The notes below the pieces were generated by a model. It had not been told where the DNA came from, did no database searches, and was given only the letters and a program-made list of their open reading frames with translations. A stretch of DNA of 64,000 nt from contig JADNYV010000008.1 of NCBI GenBank assembly GCA_015501055.1, forward strand, positions 248,001 through 312,000. The letters are read 5' to 3'. Made by a program: the position numbers and the translations under genes. This stretch comes from Mucidula mucida (lineage: Eukaryota; Basidiomycota; Agaricomycetes; Agaricales; Physalacriaceae). This document shows, piece after piece, positions 1 through 12,097 of the stretch; the first letter of the stretch is position 1; each line of letters begins with the position of its first letter.

Positions 1-91
1 TGGGTTATATTGTGTTAACAAATGTAACTTGAGACGGTATGCTAAACCCATGCCATTCTTCATCAAAACGCTTCTCAGTCTTTTCGTGTAG

Positions 92-891
92 ACCTGGTAG
101 ATGGCGGAGCACATCATTTCGCCGAGACCATTATGAAAATCAAGCAAAAGTGGGTTTAATCTACATTGTAGAATTTGTCTGACCACTACATATATCTACA
201 GAGCCCCTCACATTCTTGTCGAGGCCTTGACAAGTGATTTCGACGGCTCAATGGAGCACGTTTCTATTGTGGCCAAGTCTGGACTAGACGTGTATGCACA
301 CAACATCGAGACGGTCAATGAGCTGACGCCATATGTTCGCGATCGTCGATCAACATTTCGACAGAGTATAAAGGTTCTTGAGCAAGCCAAAAAAGATGGT
401 GTTCGAGTAACCAAGACAAGTATCATGCTCGGACTCGGTGAGACGAAAGAGCAGATTTTAGACGCTCTCCGAGGTAAAATGATTGTCGATCCTGACGCGT
501 GCTGCTAAGAATCTTTCCATAGAGCTCCGTAAAGCTGACGTCGATGTCGTTACCTTTGGACAGTATGTGCGTCCCACCAGGAGGCATATGAAGGTCGACC
601 GTTATTTGGATCCCGCTGAGTTTGCAGAGTGGAAACGGATAGCTGAGAGTATGGGTTTCCTTTACGTGGCCAGTGGACCTCTAGTGCGGAGTAGCTACAA
701 GGTCACTGCTATTCATCCTACAGATGCGCCACAAGCTAACATTCTGAAAGGCTGGCGAATTCTTCATTGAAAACGTCTTGAGAGGGAAGGGTGCTGAGAA
801 GCAAAGGGATCGGCTTGTTGCCCAAGCTGTATCATCGACTCCGTCCGATTCACGCAGAATTTTCAAGCTCGTACGTTCAACTATGCCATGA
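92..891 (+). CDS. LIP5: Lipoyl synthase, mitochondrial (3' part; gene starts before the window)
   Basis: Radical-SAM enzyme that inserts two sulfurs into octanoyl groups to make lipoyl cofactor in mitochondria. Four exons read through in one frame when spliced: 92-149, 202-473, 523-701 and 751-891. Visible family blocks are [69 protein letters not shown] and [16 protein letters not shown], in the usual order. The targeting peptide and the CxxxCxxC cluster motif would lie upstream of base 1, so the gene is partial only because of the window edge. The stop TGA at 889-891 is 81 bases from the convergent stop of the P450. The copy looks functional as far as it can be seen. Confidence 0.93.
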
Positions 892-972
892 TGTCCATTG
901 TAATTTTCCCCGTCGTGCGTACTGTTTACATTTTCCAAACTTCTCTGATAATACATGTTGGCCTCCGCTCGT

Positions 973-3429
973 TCAGGATTCTGTGTCGTTCTTATTGTCA
1001 TCTTGTTCTTCAGTCATACGCACCCACAAGCCGCCCTACTGGACCGTGAGCAGTTGTTCAGTCACTGATACTGAGTTACGAACCTTCGCATACATCGTCA
1101 AGTGCATCCCAAACATAATAGTGTCGCTCTTTTTTGTAGATCCTGGAGTCTCATCCTCGGACCACGCTTTCGGGGGGCGAGACTCTGGCAGTTGAGCGTC
1201 CTCGGCAATGCTGAAGGACGAGAAACTCTGGAGGAGGCGTACGAGAAAGTACGAAGCCTCGTTGTAAGCGAACTGTGGCAACACTTAAGTCATGGTCAGA
1301 AGGTTATAAAGAAGCTGACCTGTTGTCCCAAGCAGATCCTAGGGCCAGCATTGAAAGGCATAAATATGAAAGGCCTTGGGACTAGATATTGTTTCACGCG
1401 CTGGTCTAGGAAACGATCCGGATCGAATTCAAGTGCTGCGCCAATGAGCAAAGTGGAGAATGTCATGCACAGAACGCGTTCTAACCTGTAGGACCCCACA
1501 AGTCGATGCGTCGATGTAACCAGAAAAGAGAATAAATGACTCTGCTCTTCGGTCAGTAAGGGGAAAAATATGCAGGACGAACAACGTTACTTGGTAGCTT
1601 TTGGGATGTAGTAAGGTCGTCCATCCTTGTTTGGCAGCGTGGTGGAGACATTGGACGTGCTAGGAACGAGTATCCGTGAGTCGTCTATTTTCGGAGAGTA
1701 CATTAGGTCATTACCGAGCATCAAATGGTCTAGACAACAATGAGAAGCGTAGGACGATAACGAAGTTGAGGTACTCACACAGGTGGATATAGACGAAGAA
1801 CCTCTGTGTTGGGACTCAGTGTCCGAGCAAATGGACGAGAAAAAATCTTCACGAACCATTGAGGAACGCTCTCATATACTTCATATTACGAATGTCATCG
1901 TAGGTCGGTGCCCTGTGTCCAACAACAGATTCGATCTCCTCCCGAAGCTTTCGGGTGACGTCTGGGTTTCTGCTGAGTGCATATACACTGAAAGTGAGAA
2001 GAGAGGCCGTCTATGATTCCATTTAGAGAGGCGCATTGGCAATATTCTGAAGGAACTTACAGTATCTCTGCCGGCAACCAAGATGTTAAGCAACTCGTCC
2101 TTAATCGCGACTTCATCTGATAGATATAGATACGTTAGCAAGGGTGCACAGATGTATAACTCAGAACGACAAACCATCGGTGACGTTGACAAGGTCGCTT
2201 ACGAGGCTGACCTGCCCGTTTTTTTCCAGTTGTCCCACAGCTTTCTTTCTGAACGCATCCTTGACCAGTGGCTCGACGAACTCATCAACTGTTCTCCGCA
2301 ACGATATGACTTCGTTAGTCCAAAATTCCTGCAACGGCCAGAGACGTCCAAATCCAGTCCGTAAGGCGATCAATCTCTGGCCTTTGATAAATGCACGGGC
2401 GAATATGTTTGACGGGTGATTCTCAAAGTGATCTGAGTTGCGAATGTTCGACGACTCTGGATAAGGAATGCCAGCAGTCAAGGATTCGACGTCTTTGCCA
2501 AAGAGATATTCAGTAGCAGAATCCAAGGTGAATCGTGATACGGCATCCTGAAAAACTTCGAACGAGACAGTCGTAAGCAAGCGATTCAGCTCACCTGGAA
2601 CTCGACTGGATGTCCCTCTTGAAGACGTTCTTTCATAAGAGCAATCGTTGTTGATGTGTGCCTCTCGAAGTTGTCGAAATCGCTGATCCTATCTTTACTG
2701 AAGAAAGGTCGCGTCATGTTCCTGTGGAACCTATGCGCCCACAAAGTCAGTTTAACGTCGACTGAGAAACTATACCGACGTACTTCCACATGTCACCTGT
2801 AGGGCATAAATCAATTCTATATGACGGCAATGGGAATCATGCGCGACATACCATCGGCATTGAAGACCCCCGTTCCCAAAAGGTCTTTCCATTGGGAAAG
2901 AAGAAGGGGGGCCTTCTCGAACTCGTGAAACTGCGTCGCGAGGAGAGCCTTCACATGCTCGGGTTCCATTGTTATAATCTGGAGAGGCAAAGCTGTAATC
3001 GAAATTTACTTGAAGCATACAAAAGATTTGTACCCTTTTCTCTGAAAACACATCCAAAGCAAAGACATAACCGTAGCGCAAAGCCCAGGACCAGTATGCC
3101 TCGCCTGGATATCCAGTCGCGAACGTCCGGGTAAGTGTGTTTATAATGTCTCGGCTCTTGGCCTCGACGGCTGGGGGAGCAATGGCACCCTTATCCAGCA
3201 TGTCGCGCCGGGCAGCATATCGTCTGCGCAACAGCGTGAAAAATCGAGCGAGGGGATGAATAAATATGATAGCAGCGAGATAGAGCCAGCCTGAAACATG
3301 ACTGTCGCTGTACTGGTCGAAGGTCTTGATTGAGGCGAAAGTCACTGAAGAAAGCAGAACTAGGGGAGGGAGCACTTCGCTCAGGATGTAGGTCGGCCCA
3401 GGAGGGAGTATATGTCGCAGGTCATACAT
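973..3429 (-). CDS. Cytochrome P450 monooxygenase, CYP63-like
   Basis: Membrane-bound haem monooxygenase. The start at 3429 gives an N-terminus with [18 protein letters not shown] and two hydrophobic segments, as in basidiomycete CYP63 proteins (known in the family for alkane and xenobiotic oxidation). Spliced exons show the I-helix region ([16 protein letters not shown] near 2110-2070), the ExxR motif (EVLRLYPP, split by an intron near 1850), the PERF-like part DPDRFLD and the haem loop [12 protein letters not shown] near 1340-1375. The last exon ends [11 protein letters not shown] with a stop at 973-975. About ten short introns. All exons join in frame with no obvious lesion. A degenerate copy of its 3' end lies at 15230-15420. 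Substrate is unknown; the exact CYP family is inferred from N-terminal similarity. Confidence 0.85.
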
Positions 3430-5166
3430 GGTAGATGGAGGTTGGTTAGTGGAATAGGATGTCTTAAACTGCCCATGACAGTTTTCCCACCCTTTGCACG
3501 GGACATTTCAATGAGGTCTTACTCTGCCGAATTCGGGCACCAGGCGTGTCAATTCGGCTTTTCAACATGCATTGAAGACGACCAATTCATGTGCGTATGG
3601 GTTGATCACTTGGTCGTAAGGTCACATTTACAGAGAACGCTCCAGATTTAGAACACACCTAATACAGGTATTGAACGATGCGAGACAGTAGCAACGGCTC
3701 AGGTAGCTAGTTAGAAATCTCAAGTCCTGCTCGCACAAAAGACTTGGCGACCAGGCGGGGTCATGCCAGACACCGGAGAAGCCCTCTGGGGCCGCATGAG
3801 AGAGACGGGACCCTGCAGAGACCAACAATGCTATGAAAAGTGAGGAAGATGGTGGTTGACTTGAGAACTGATGGGCCGGCCCGGTACATCTGAGGTTCGG
3901 CGTCGATCATTGACCACGTGGTCATTTATTAAATCTGTTCCGTTGTTTCGACGTTGACGCGCTCAGTCAAGGACAGACTTACTCAGGACCTACTCTGCCG
4001 ATGCGCCCGCTGTGTCTGTCGAGTGTGAAAAACTATGCTTCGTGCGAGCTCTCGGTTCTTGGCAGCAGCGGCAACTGTGACTGCCACGTCCGACTTTTCT
4101 TAAAGCCACTGGCTGGTCCGACTATCTTTGCCGCATGTCCATTACCCTATCATTTTTGAACCAAAGGAGGATTGTGCCCTGCACTGGAACATCTTTCAGG
4201 CCTCCAAGCCTTCCGGCTTGCCAGTCTGTAGCCACGCTTTCGAACGAAAACGTGAGTAGTGCGTAACTTTGCGCTTTGTCGACTTTAGTTCACACACTCA
4301 TCTAATCATGATAGCGCGCCAGCATCGTTCCGCTCCGATGTCTAGGATATCATACACGCCATGTCACATCGTAGACGTTTGCTTTCGCGCCATATCTTGA
4401 AAGCTTCTCTGAGCACATGTAGCTATCTTGCATTCGATTGTCCGCACACCACGCTGAGTCGAAACTATCCCACGAAGTCCGTTTCAAGGTTCTTCTAGAT
4501 CTACTATCTTCTTCATGTGTTCTGCCTTCTTCTTAACTGCGTCCGATGGTACCCCTTTTTGCGTATATCCATGATCCAGTGGGTGCAACCAACTTGATTG
4601 ACATCTGCACTGCTCCAATCAAACGTAGACAGCGAACATTTCCTTTTCGGGACGTCACTATGTTCCGTATTCGGGATGACACAATTGCGCCACACTGATC
4701 TGTACGGCACCAAGGTTGTCCTCCGACGGGTTCCATCTCTATGTTTGATGTCCTTGATACATTCAATTTCTGGCGTTCACGTTCAATGTACAGCCCTATG
4801 TTTGACCATTTTGTACGGAGACAAACTGACTGTGATTCGTGCCTTCGTAGGAAGTCTAGAACGTGTTCTTGACAGAAACTCGACCATTTCAAGCAATGGC
4901 CATCTTGTTCCTTCGATCCGAGCGCGGAGTTGCCACTCTTACAGCCGTATCCTGATGCGCCTTCACCAAAGACCTGATGTATCATGCAAATTTGAACTAT
5001 CTCCGGAACTTACTGCTACTCCAACACGCGTCTTAAAATTGTTATCTCGGTGTGAGAATCACAATTGATGAGTACCTGCTAGGTTGACAGAGCTGTTCTA
5101 TAAAAGCCTTACGTTTTCGACGATCCAATACAGCAGTTACCTAGACGCTCTCCACAGCCCTCCGAC
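3430..5166. other. Intergenic stretch, no recognised gene
   Basis: No family was recognised here. A short frame at 4135-4266 (+) begins with an Arg- and Ser-rich, presequence-like peptide (MSITLSFLNQRRIVP) and runs into a good GTGAGT donor; it could be the first exon of an unrecognised gene or a relic. A TATAAAA box sits at 5099-5105. Confidence 0.4.
5099..5105 (+). promoter_or_regulatory. TATA box of the TmpA-like gene
   Basis: TATAAAA lies about 60 bases upstream of the ATG at 5167, a normal spacing for a fungal core promoter. Confidence 0.5.
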
Positions 5167-6983
5167 ATGAGCACTCCCGCAGCTACCATTCCTTCTCTCG
5201 CCTACTCTGGTACAATCTCTGGCATACTGGAATCCAAGGCAGAGTCTACTCTTGCAGGCGATCCGTCGCTCAAATCCGAGACCTCCAGCGTGATAGAAAA
5301 GCTGCCATGGGATGGCTATCTAGAGGCAGACATTCCCGACAAGACGCAGGGCAAGGTGATGCGCGACTTCCGCCATCTAGTGCTCACCATCTACCACCGC
5401 CTCTTCGGCGTGGTGTTCGCGTCGAACTTGGCGATCCTCATCGCACTGTTGGTCTACGGCGTGAATTCGCAGAGACTCGGTCTGATTACTGTGGCGAATA
5501 TCTTCGTCGCGATTCTGATGCGGCAGGACTATGTCGTGAACGCGTTCTTCTATGTATTCACTTCTGTGCCCCCTTCGTAAGCGTTGAAATACTTCTCTAT
5601 CAAAGATTTTCACTGATAATCACCATCATTATCGTCGCGTTCTTCTAGATGGCCCCTCTGGTTCCGACTGCTCATGGCCAGAGTGTATCACCTTGGAGGT
5701 ATCCATTCGGGTGCTGCGGTATCTGGGACGGTATGGCTCGCTGCCTTAGCTGGGCAAGGAACAAAAGAACTTGTTCGCGGAGAACAGGTAAGCTAGCTTA
5801 TTCGACGTTCTTCTTTTTTTCTCATGTGGCCCTTCTGTAGATCTCGGTGGCCACTGTCACTATCACATGGATCATACTGGTGTTCTTGGTTGGAATCATC
5901 CTCTTCGCTCTGCCTGCCTTCCGCGTCAAGAGCCACGACACCTTTGAGCGCATACACAGATTCATGGGATGGACTGCGACTGCTATGGTTTGGGCTCAGG
6001 TAGGTTCTCCTCCTCAACTGCTTAATCAGATAAGGATCATAAGATCTAATCTTTCGTGTAGGTCGTATTACTCACGAACGACTGGAGAGGTGATGCTTCC
6101 CTCGGATATGCCCTCGTGCACTCTGCGCCTATGTGGTTGATGTTCATTATCACAGGTCCGGTTTACCGCATAACCGCCATCGCGTTTTGATTGCTGATTC
6201 ATTCTTGACAGCTTCTCTGGCTTTGCCATGGAGTCGGCTCCGGAAAGTTCCTGTCCGTGCGGTTATCCTTTCCGACCACGCTGTTCGCCTGTTTGTCAAC
6301 TACAAAGGTAAATGATATCACATTCTGTTTTGGCACCGACATACTCACACTCTGACGTCTAGTCTTCGGCTTCCACCCCCGTCCTGTCCCAGGATCCTTC
6401 AGCCGCATCTCCTTGGACCCTCTGCACGAATGGCACGCGTTCGCTAACGTTCCTGTGCCGGGTACAGACGAATTCTCCCTCGTCGTCTCGCAAGCCGGCG
6501 ATTGGACTAAGGAGCTGATTCAAAATCCGCCGAAGGAGATCTGGTTCAGAGGTACACCCGTCGCTGGTGTGCTCCGGGTGAACATCATGTTCCGCCGCGT
6601 GGTCTTTGTCGCTACTGGCAGCGGCATAGGACCTATTGCGCCGTGTCTCTTTGAGAAACGGCAGCCGTCGAGGCTGTTATGGACTGGGGCCAATATTTTG
6701 AAGACGTTTGGAGACGATCTAGTTAACGCGGTGAAGGAAGCTGAGCCTGACGCGTGTATTTATGGTGAGCTTCAGATGGTGCTACTGATCATCGTCTAAT
6801 ACTTCTCGTTTAGATACACGCGTCCACGGCCGACCTGACATGGTCAAGTTGACCTACAAGATGGTGCAGGACTTCAATGCTGAAGCTGTAGTCGTCATCT
6901 CCAACGAGCCTCTGACTAGGAAAGTCGTCTACGGCCTTATGAGTCGTGGTATTCCTGCCTTTGGTGCTATCTGGGATTCTTAA
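5167..6983 (+). CDS. TmpA-like transmembrane oxidoreductase
   Basis: Multi-pass membrane protein with a ferredoxin-reductase-like C-terminal half. It resembles Aspergillus TmpA and the reductase part of NRPS-like TmpL proteins. Exons can be chained from 5167 to 6983: a soluble N-terminus, TM segments (RLFGVVFASNLAILIALLVY, TVTITWIILVFLVGIILFAL, MWLMFIIT), then RLRKVPVRAVILSDHAVRL, HPRPVPGSFSRISLDPLHEW, a nucleotide-binding glycine run VVFVATGSGIGPI, and the end KVVYGLMSRGIPAFGAIWDS. No adenylation domain is fused to it. In A. nidulans TmpA is a membrane flavoprotein linked to conidiation signalling; here the role is only inferred. Six introns, all GT-AG. A TATAAAA box lies at 5099. Confidence 0.8.
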
Positions 6984-7288
6984 ACATTTCCACCGACTAT
7001 GATCATCCCATCTCAATTAATATGCATTCCCTAGTGACTAGACATTTAACAAATATTCGGAATTATCCTTCTCTTCGGTCTGTTGTAGTAGATTTGTAGC
7101 TGTCTTATAGAATTACACATGTAGAACATCGTCACTCATGATGTAGCAACACCACTATAACTTGATGAATGAAATGAACAGAGTTGACCTCGCTGAACCT
7201 TGGATGTGTGCAACTATATAGGCGCGAGCGAAACTTGGTATCAGTAAAGGTTTATTATAGTCCAAAGTCCAAAGATTACAAATGTACA
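6984..7288. other. Convergent 3' intergenic region
   Basis: About 305 A/T-rich bases between two convergent genes. I see only likely 3' UTR sequence and no open gene. Confidence 0.4.
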
Positions 7289-9413
7289 TCATAAATGTCT
7301 TGACGGCTCATAAGCCGGCGGTGCCTGCAAGTCTGACAACCGCGCAATCTCCCTCTCCAGCAATTCGTTCCTAATCCTCAGCTCTTCAACCTGCTCCTCA
7401 CTCTGTTCCGAAGGAGAAATCGGAGACGTCATATCAGCGGAGCTCCTCCCAATCCTAGTCGAGTTCCTTGTTGTCAATCCCAAGGACCCACTTCCACTTG
7501 GAGGAGGAGGCGGCGATGTGGAAACAGCCCGTTTATGCGATTCTATTTCCTGCAACTTGGTCGCCTGAGATTGCACCGCCTCATGTCCCATGCTATTACG
7601 AGAATATTCCCCATCCACACGCGCGCCGGACACACTGCGTCGTTTCGTATCCAGTTGCTCTAGTTTGGTGGCCTGCGAAGGCACGACATTTGTTGATGAG
7701 GTCACCATGTGTCTCGATTTCTCCAATAAAGCCGCTTGGGATTGCACCACGGGCAGGGAAGGCACTTGTAACAGTTCATGCATTGGCCAAAGCGCGACAT
7801 AGTGAAAGACTCACAAGATCCATCACGCTCTTTTCCCTTCGTCGGCACAGGTGGAGGCGTATCAGCCGCCATGATCAGCGCAGAAAGCAGGGGTAACTGC
7901 TCGGAGCCTATGGCCATATTTCGTGTGAGGACATCAGGTCCCGAACTTTGCGCAAACTGGGAATCATTGCGTGGCGGAAGGCTGTCCCAGGGGTTCTCCA
8001 ATACCGATTCCTGACCATCACGCAAGTCAAAACGCCTCGACGTAGTGTCCGTGAAAGGATGTGCACCCGGCTCGCTACCCGTGCGTGCCAAAAGAGAAGG
8101 ACCCGTTGGGTCCAGCGAAACGAGCGCAGCAGGGGGCTCTGAAACTGGAACTAAGAGAAAGAGTAAGTTTAAATTAATGAACTTGACTGCAAACGAATAC
8201 CAGCTTTATACTCAAACGGCCCTTTTGGCGTAGAACCCTCAATCTCGAAATTTCCTCTAAGCCTGTGTTTCCGTTTCCACCACCAAAACGCGAGCCCCGC
8301 CAAAAGCGCAAGGACGGCGAGTATAGCGAATACCACGCCTGCGAGCCAGGCTTTTGATTTAGAAGAAGACCCTGGGGAGGAAGAAGACGTTGAGGTCGGT
8401 AACGTGCTGGCAGACGTAGCTGATGCGGTACCGGTATGAGAGCTCTTCTCAAATAAGGGCTCGTATAGGATGTAGTCAACTACAAGGGACTGGTCCCCCG
8501 ATACTCCAGTCACTGTAAGAATCATCTCGTGCTCATCATGCGACAGCCCAGACGCGCTGACCAAGGCTTTATTGGACATTGCTCCGTCATCGCCTGTCCC
8601 AGTAATTGACAGGTTAGCGTGAGGTGCGCCATCAATGTCTAGTGTCGCGGAGAGCGCGCCGCTCCCGAGCATTTCGAGACCGTATACAGTAACGCTTGTC
8701 CCTTCAAAAGTTCAGAACTTGGCGTTATGATAGGCGAAATTGTCTTTACCTGAGAACATATAACTCATTTTATCACCAACGGCAGTGCTTCTGTGTGTCC
8801 CACTCCCATACGGCAGACGACTGATTCTGTCCGCTGGGGAACGATACCGATTGAGCCCATCCGTCGCCCACGCCCCACTATACGTTATACTCCCGTCCTG
8901 GTCATCAGTGAGAAGAAACATTCCAGGCGACAGTCCCGGCGGAACATCGTCATCCGAGTCGACCGTGAACGTAGCGTAATCGATGGATACGGGGGACTCT
9001 GCGTCCTGCTCCCGACAGGTAACATTCACCGTGTGTTGCCCATTCCCAAATGCGGTTGAACACAGTTCTTTGTACACGTTGAGGTCTTCGTCTCCACCCT
9101 TGGAAGAGCATGTGGATGGGGCGCCGCCGTCGGTTGAGATGGAGAACTCGATGTCTTCTGTCTCCCAAAGAACGCCAGTCCATGAAAGGGACTTTCCTAG
9201 TTAGAGTATAGGTTTGCCTCAGAAGTAACATGGAGCCTAGGGAAGCGTACCGAAGAACGAGTATGCAAAGGAGAGTCGACTGCGAGCGGCATCATGCGTA
9301 CTACTGTTCAAGAACAAGTCCGAGTTGCCTTTGCCAGTTGTCCATGCAGAAGTTCCAGCTGAGGAATAGCTAAGGAGGTTGTCGTCCACCAAGACGGTGT
9401 ACGTCTTTACCAT
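7289..9413 (-). CDS. Single-pass membrane protein with two extracellular beta-type modules
   Basis: Unnamed family common in agaricomycetes. From the start at 9413 (MVKTYTVLVDDNLLSYS) the spliced product has two similar extracellular modules, both beginning with an S-Y-S-x-W pattern (SYSSAGTSAWTTG and TYSGAWATDGLNRYR) and carrying several N-x-S/T sites. A Ser/Thr-rich stalk follows (TSTSSSSPGSSSKS), then one TM helix (WLAGVVFAILAVLALLAGLA) with a basic stop-transfer, and a long Pro/Ser-rich cytoplasmic tail ending in a short coiled coil (EEQVEELRIRNELLEREIA) near 7370. An upstream in-frame ATG at 9455 is possible. Function is not known; a cell-surface or sensor role is only a guess from topology. 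Confidence 0.7.
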
Positions 9414-9710
9414 AGTCGCGTGGTGGATGAAGAGAGACTCGGAAGGATACGCCAAGCCTTGCGTGCACTCTCACAGTGTACTGCATGTTTAACTCGGGTT
9501 AACAAGTCCGCACTAAGTCCGCTGGGAGATCACACGAGGAGCAGAGATGAAGTTGTTGCGAAGCGTATTAGACAAGTAATATCATTACTTGGCGCGGAAG
9601 TAAAAAGACGACAATTCCCAGATACAGAGACACTCGCGAAAGGGAATAAATCATGATGATGGCAAGACGCAAGAGTGATCGGCACTTGACCGTGTACGGT
9701 CATCATCCGA

Positions 9711-10356
9711 ATGGCGCAGGCGCACATCCAATCCTACGAAGTCGCGCTCTTTGGCGAATTCTTCTCTCGTGACCTAACGCCAATTCTCGCGCGCATTACC
9801 CTGCACAGCGAGTCCTCCGAGACGCTGCATAACCGCGAAGTCGTCTTCGAACCGGTGAACCGCGACAGCGACCCGATTCTCCTGCGCGCGCGCAAAGACC
9901 TCACAGATCCCGACGCCGGCTGGACTCTCTTTTCCTATCTCGCCCCCGAGTCCGTTCGCGCCCATCCCGAGGCCACCGTCCGTCCATGGGCGACCGTCCG
10001 CGTTCTTGGCGACGCGCTTAGCTTCGCGTGCGCGCTGGGCTACGTCCGCCGTTCACAGATCTATAAAAAGGGATACCTTTTCCGGCGCGGTATGCTAATC
10101 ATACAGATGTTTCAACAAGAAAAAGTCTCGCTCGTTCTCTGTCGAAAAGACGCGTACGCTGACTTTTTATTTAGATCGATCTGAAAACGCAGGAACCGGT
10201 GCCTGCTAGCGCTGATACACTCTGGGAGGTTGAAGTCAAAACGGCATTTCCCATGCAGAATACGCAGGAGACTCCTCTCAGGCTTGCTATCGATGCGTCC
10301 TGGAAGTACAGATGCTGATGAAGGGCCTGCTTGATTTACGCCGTCAAGATGTCTAG
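9711..10356 (+). CDS. MED18: Mediator subunit 18 (Med18/Srb5), frameshifted near its C-terminus
   Basis: Head-module subunit of the RNA polymerase II Mediator complex. Exon 1 (9711 to about 10129) carries YEVALFGEFFSRDLTPIL, RITLHSESSETLHNREVVF, VRPWATVRVLGDALSFA and GYVRRSQIYKKGYLFRRG, typical of Med18. Exon 2 (from about 10175) continues IDLKTQEPVPASADTLWEVE and NTQETPLRLAIDA. After the GC at 10295-10296 the frame breaks: the sequence as given ends at TGA 10316-10318, but restoring one base would read VLEVQMLMKGLLDLRRQDV and stop at TAG 10354-10356, which is the expected family C-terminus. The lesion is either a real one-base deletion or a sequence error. MED18 is single-copy in fungi, which favours error. 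Confidence 0.82.
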
Positions 10357-10901
10357 CTGACATTTCAGTTAAATCGCTGGACTATCATTATATGATCGCA
10401 GTTCGTACAATGCAACATATCAACGTGCTTGCTTTGAGATTTGCCAAAGAGAACATAATGGTATCGATTCAAAATGAAACTAATTCTACAATGCCTCCAG
10501 TCCACGAACGATTCTTTGACATCTTATTAGTGCGCTTGCCAACACGATGACTTTGCAATGACATTGCTGGAACAACTTAATCCGTTACTTGTGTATCACA
10601 AATCACATTGGCGTCTCTTTTGTATGCAAGAGTCGCGCATCTACATATACAGGGAGCGAAAATGTCACTAGTAGTAGAACAACACGCCGACAACAGTTCG
10701 AGGCGCAACTGTCCTTTGGCCCACCTTGGCATGTTGTCACATCCACACCGTTAGCGAAAGAGTCCCTCAACATGAGACGGCCGCGCGTTCTCCTTGTACT
10801 AAATGCTTATTGACGACTACCACAGATCATGTGCTGAGTGGGGTAGTAAATGATATTAAACAAGAATAGAGTAATCGTCTCAGGACACTGGTAGCAGTGA
10901 A
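10357..10901. other. Intergenic stretch, nothing recognised
   Basis: About 545 bases between the 3' ends of MED18 and the convergent unidentified gene. No coding exon, RNA gene or repeat was recognised. Confidence 0.4.
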
Positions 10902-11996
10902 TTACTTTTTGGACAACTCAGCGACCTGCTTTTTGAGGGTCTCGATCTCCTCTTGCAGTTCCTGTATTATGCGCTGAGCACCTAGACCAAGGTATGTTTT
11001 AGTAACCTATCGAAAGACATGGACGGTATCACATACCTTCGGGCTCAGCAGCAGCTTGTTGCTCCTGTTGCTGCAGCTGGTCCAATCTCTCAGCAATGGT
11101 TCAGAGTGCTTCTCAGCAAACTTCTGCCATTCCTCTGGGTTCTCTGGCGGGTCGAGACCCATGTCGCGCATCACAGAGTCAATCATGCGGAGCTGCTCCT
11201 GCATTTCCTCCATCTTCTCTTCCATATCCTCCGAGACTTCGATAGCCTGGGCCTCTTGGGCCTCGGTGGTTGCCTCTGGGACGTAAGGCAGGTAACCATT
11301 TTTGAAAAGCTCTTCTCGGATAGAGTCGTCTCTCTCCATGAGACGGTCGCACAGGCTGCGACCGTACGCGTCTTCTGGAATGGGCGGCCTTTTGTGAAAC
11401 CGTCCGAGCCGGGCGCGACTGTGTATAGGCCGGCGTCGCCAGATGCCAGGTCCATAATATAGGACGCGTCTCCCAAGCGTAAAACAACGAGTTCGTCTTT
11501 GTAGGCAACGACGCCGACGTTGGGAGGGACACTAGCGTCGAGGTAGGGCGAGAGGCCGGCCAAGGCTTGACGCCGCAGCGGAGGAAGAACATGAAGACTT
11601 GGGGGAGCATAAGGAAGAAGGGACTGGGTGCAAAGAGGGAAGGCATGGCCTCCCAGTTGCGCCAGTCGTTGGACCAGCCTGGGGGCAGAGTTGTCGGCGC
11701 AAGACCGGTCCAATGCGCCTCTGCATGGGCCTGTATTTTTTCGAGAACTTCTGGGGGTGCCGTGAAGCCTTCTTCTGCGTCCTCGTCGTCATACTCCTCG
11801 TTCTCTTCTTGGTCGTCCTCCTCAAGGCGCCTCAACTCTTGTCTGGTCGTTTGGCGGGCAAACACCGCGGGTGTCGGTGTGTAGTGTCTCTGGAAAGAAG
11901 AGGACACCACCGGGGCAAGAGTACGCGCCACAGGAGCGCAACTCGCGGCAGAGTACGCACTGCGAGAACCGTTCGACGCGTGCAGAGGCGCAACAT
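10902..11996 (-). CDS. Unidentified mitochondrial-type protein with C-terminal coiled coil (two frame breaks)
   Basis: I do not recognise the family. The start at 11996 gives an Arg-rich, acid-free leader (MLRLCTRRTVLA), which suggests mitochondrial import. A 69-nt intron joins it to RHYTPTPAVFARQTTRQELR. Then come an acidic stretch (EEDDQEENEEYDDEDAEEG), WSNDWRNWEAMPSLFAPSPF, a compact region (NVGVVAYKDELVVLRLGDAS, IMDLASGDAGLYTVAPGSDG), ERDDSIREELFKNGYLPYVP, and a Glu/Met-rich coiled coil, ending QELQEEIETLKKQVAELSKK in a last exon with stop at 10902-10904. Frame is lost near 11580 and again near 11400; each break is cured by one added base. Coding character continues on both sides, so I treat it as one gene. 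It shares a 101-bp divergent promoter with the phosphatase gene. Confidence 0.6.
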
Positions 11997-12097
11997 GGCA
12001 GAAGTCAAGTAATGAAAAATTTTGGCACGTGCGCGCCTCAAATCTAATCTCTCGCGATTACGTCATCTGTTAACCTGCCTCCGCACGTCCAGCAGCG
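11997..12097. promoter_or_regulatory. Short divergent promoter (unidentified mitochondrial gene / PP2A-type phosphatase)
   Basis: Only 101 bases separate the two divergent start codons, so both promoters must overlap. No clear TATA box is seen; a CACGTG-like core (GGCACGTGCG) lies near 12024-12033. Confidence 0.4.

Noticed and set aside
1..7000. A biosynthetic cluster (P450, TmpA-like protein, and nearby epoxide hydrolases, sterol and lipid enzymes)
   Set aside because: No backbone synthase (NRPS, PKS, terpene) is present, and the genes are mixed with housekeeping genes and spread over 60 kb.
11883..11996. A third frame break in the gene at 10902-11996
   Set aside because: A normal 69-nt GT-AG intron (GTGCGT...TTCCAG) joins the leader to the body in frame.
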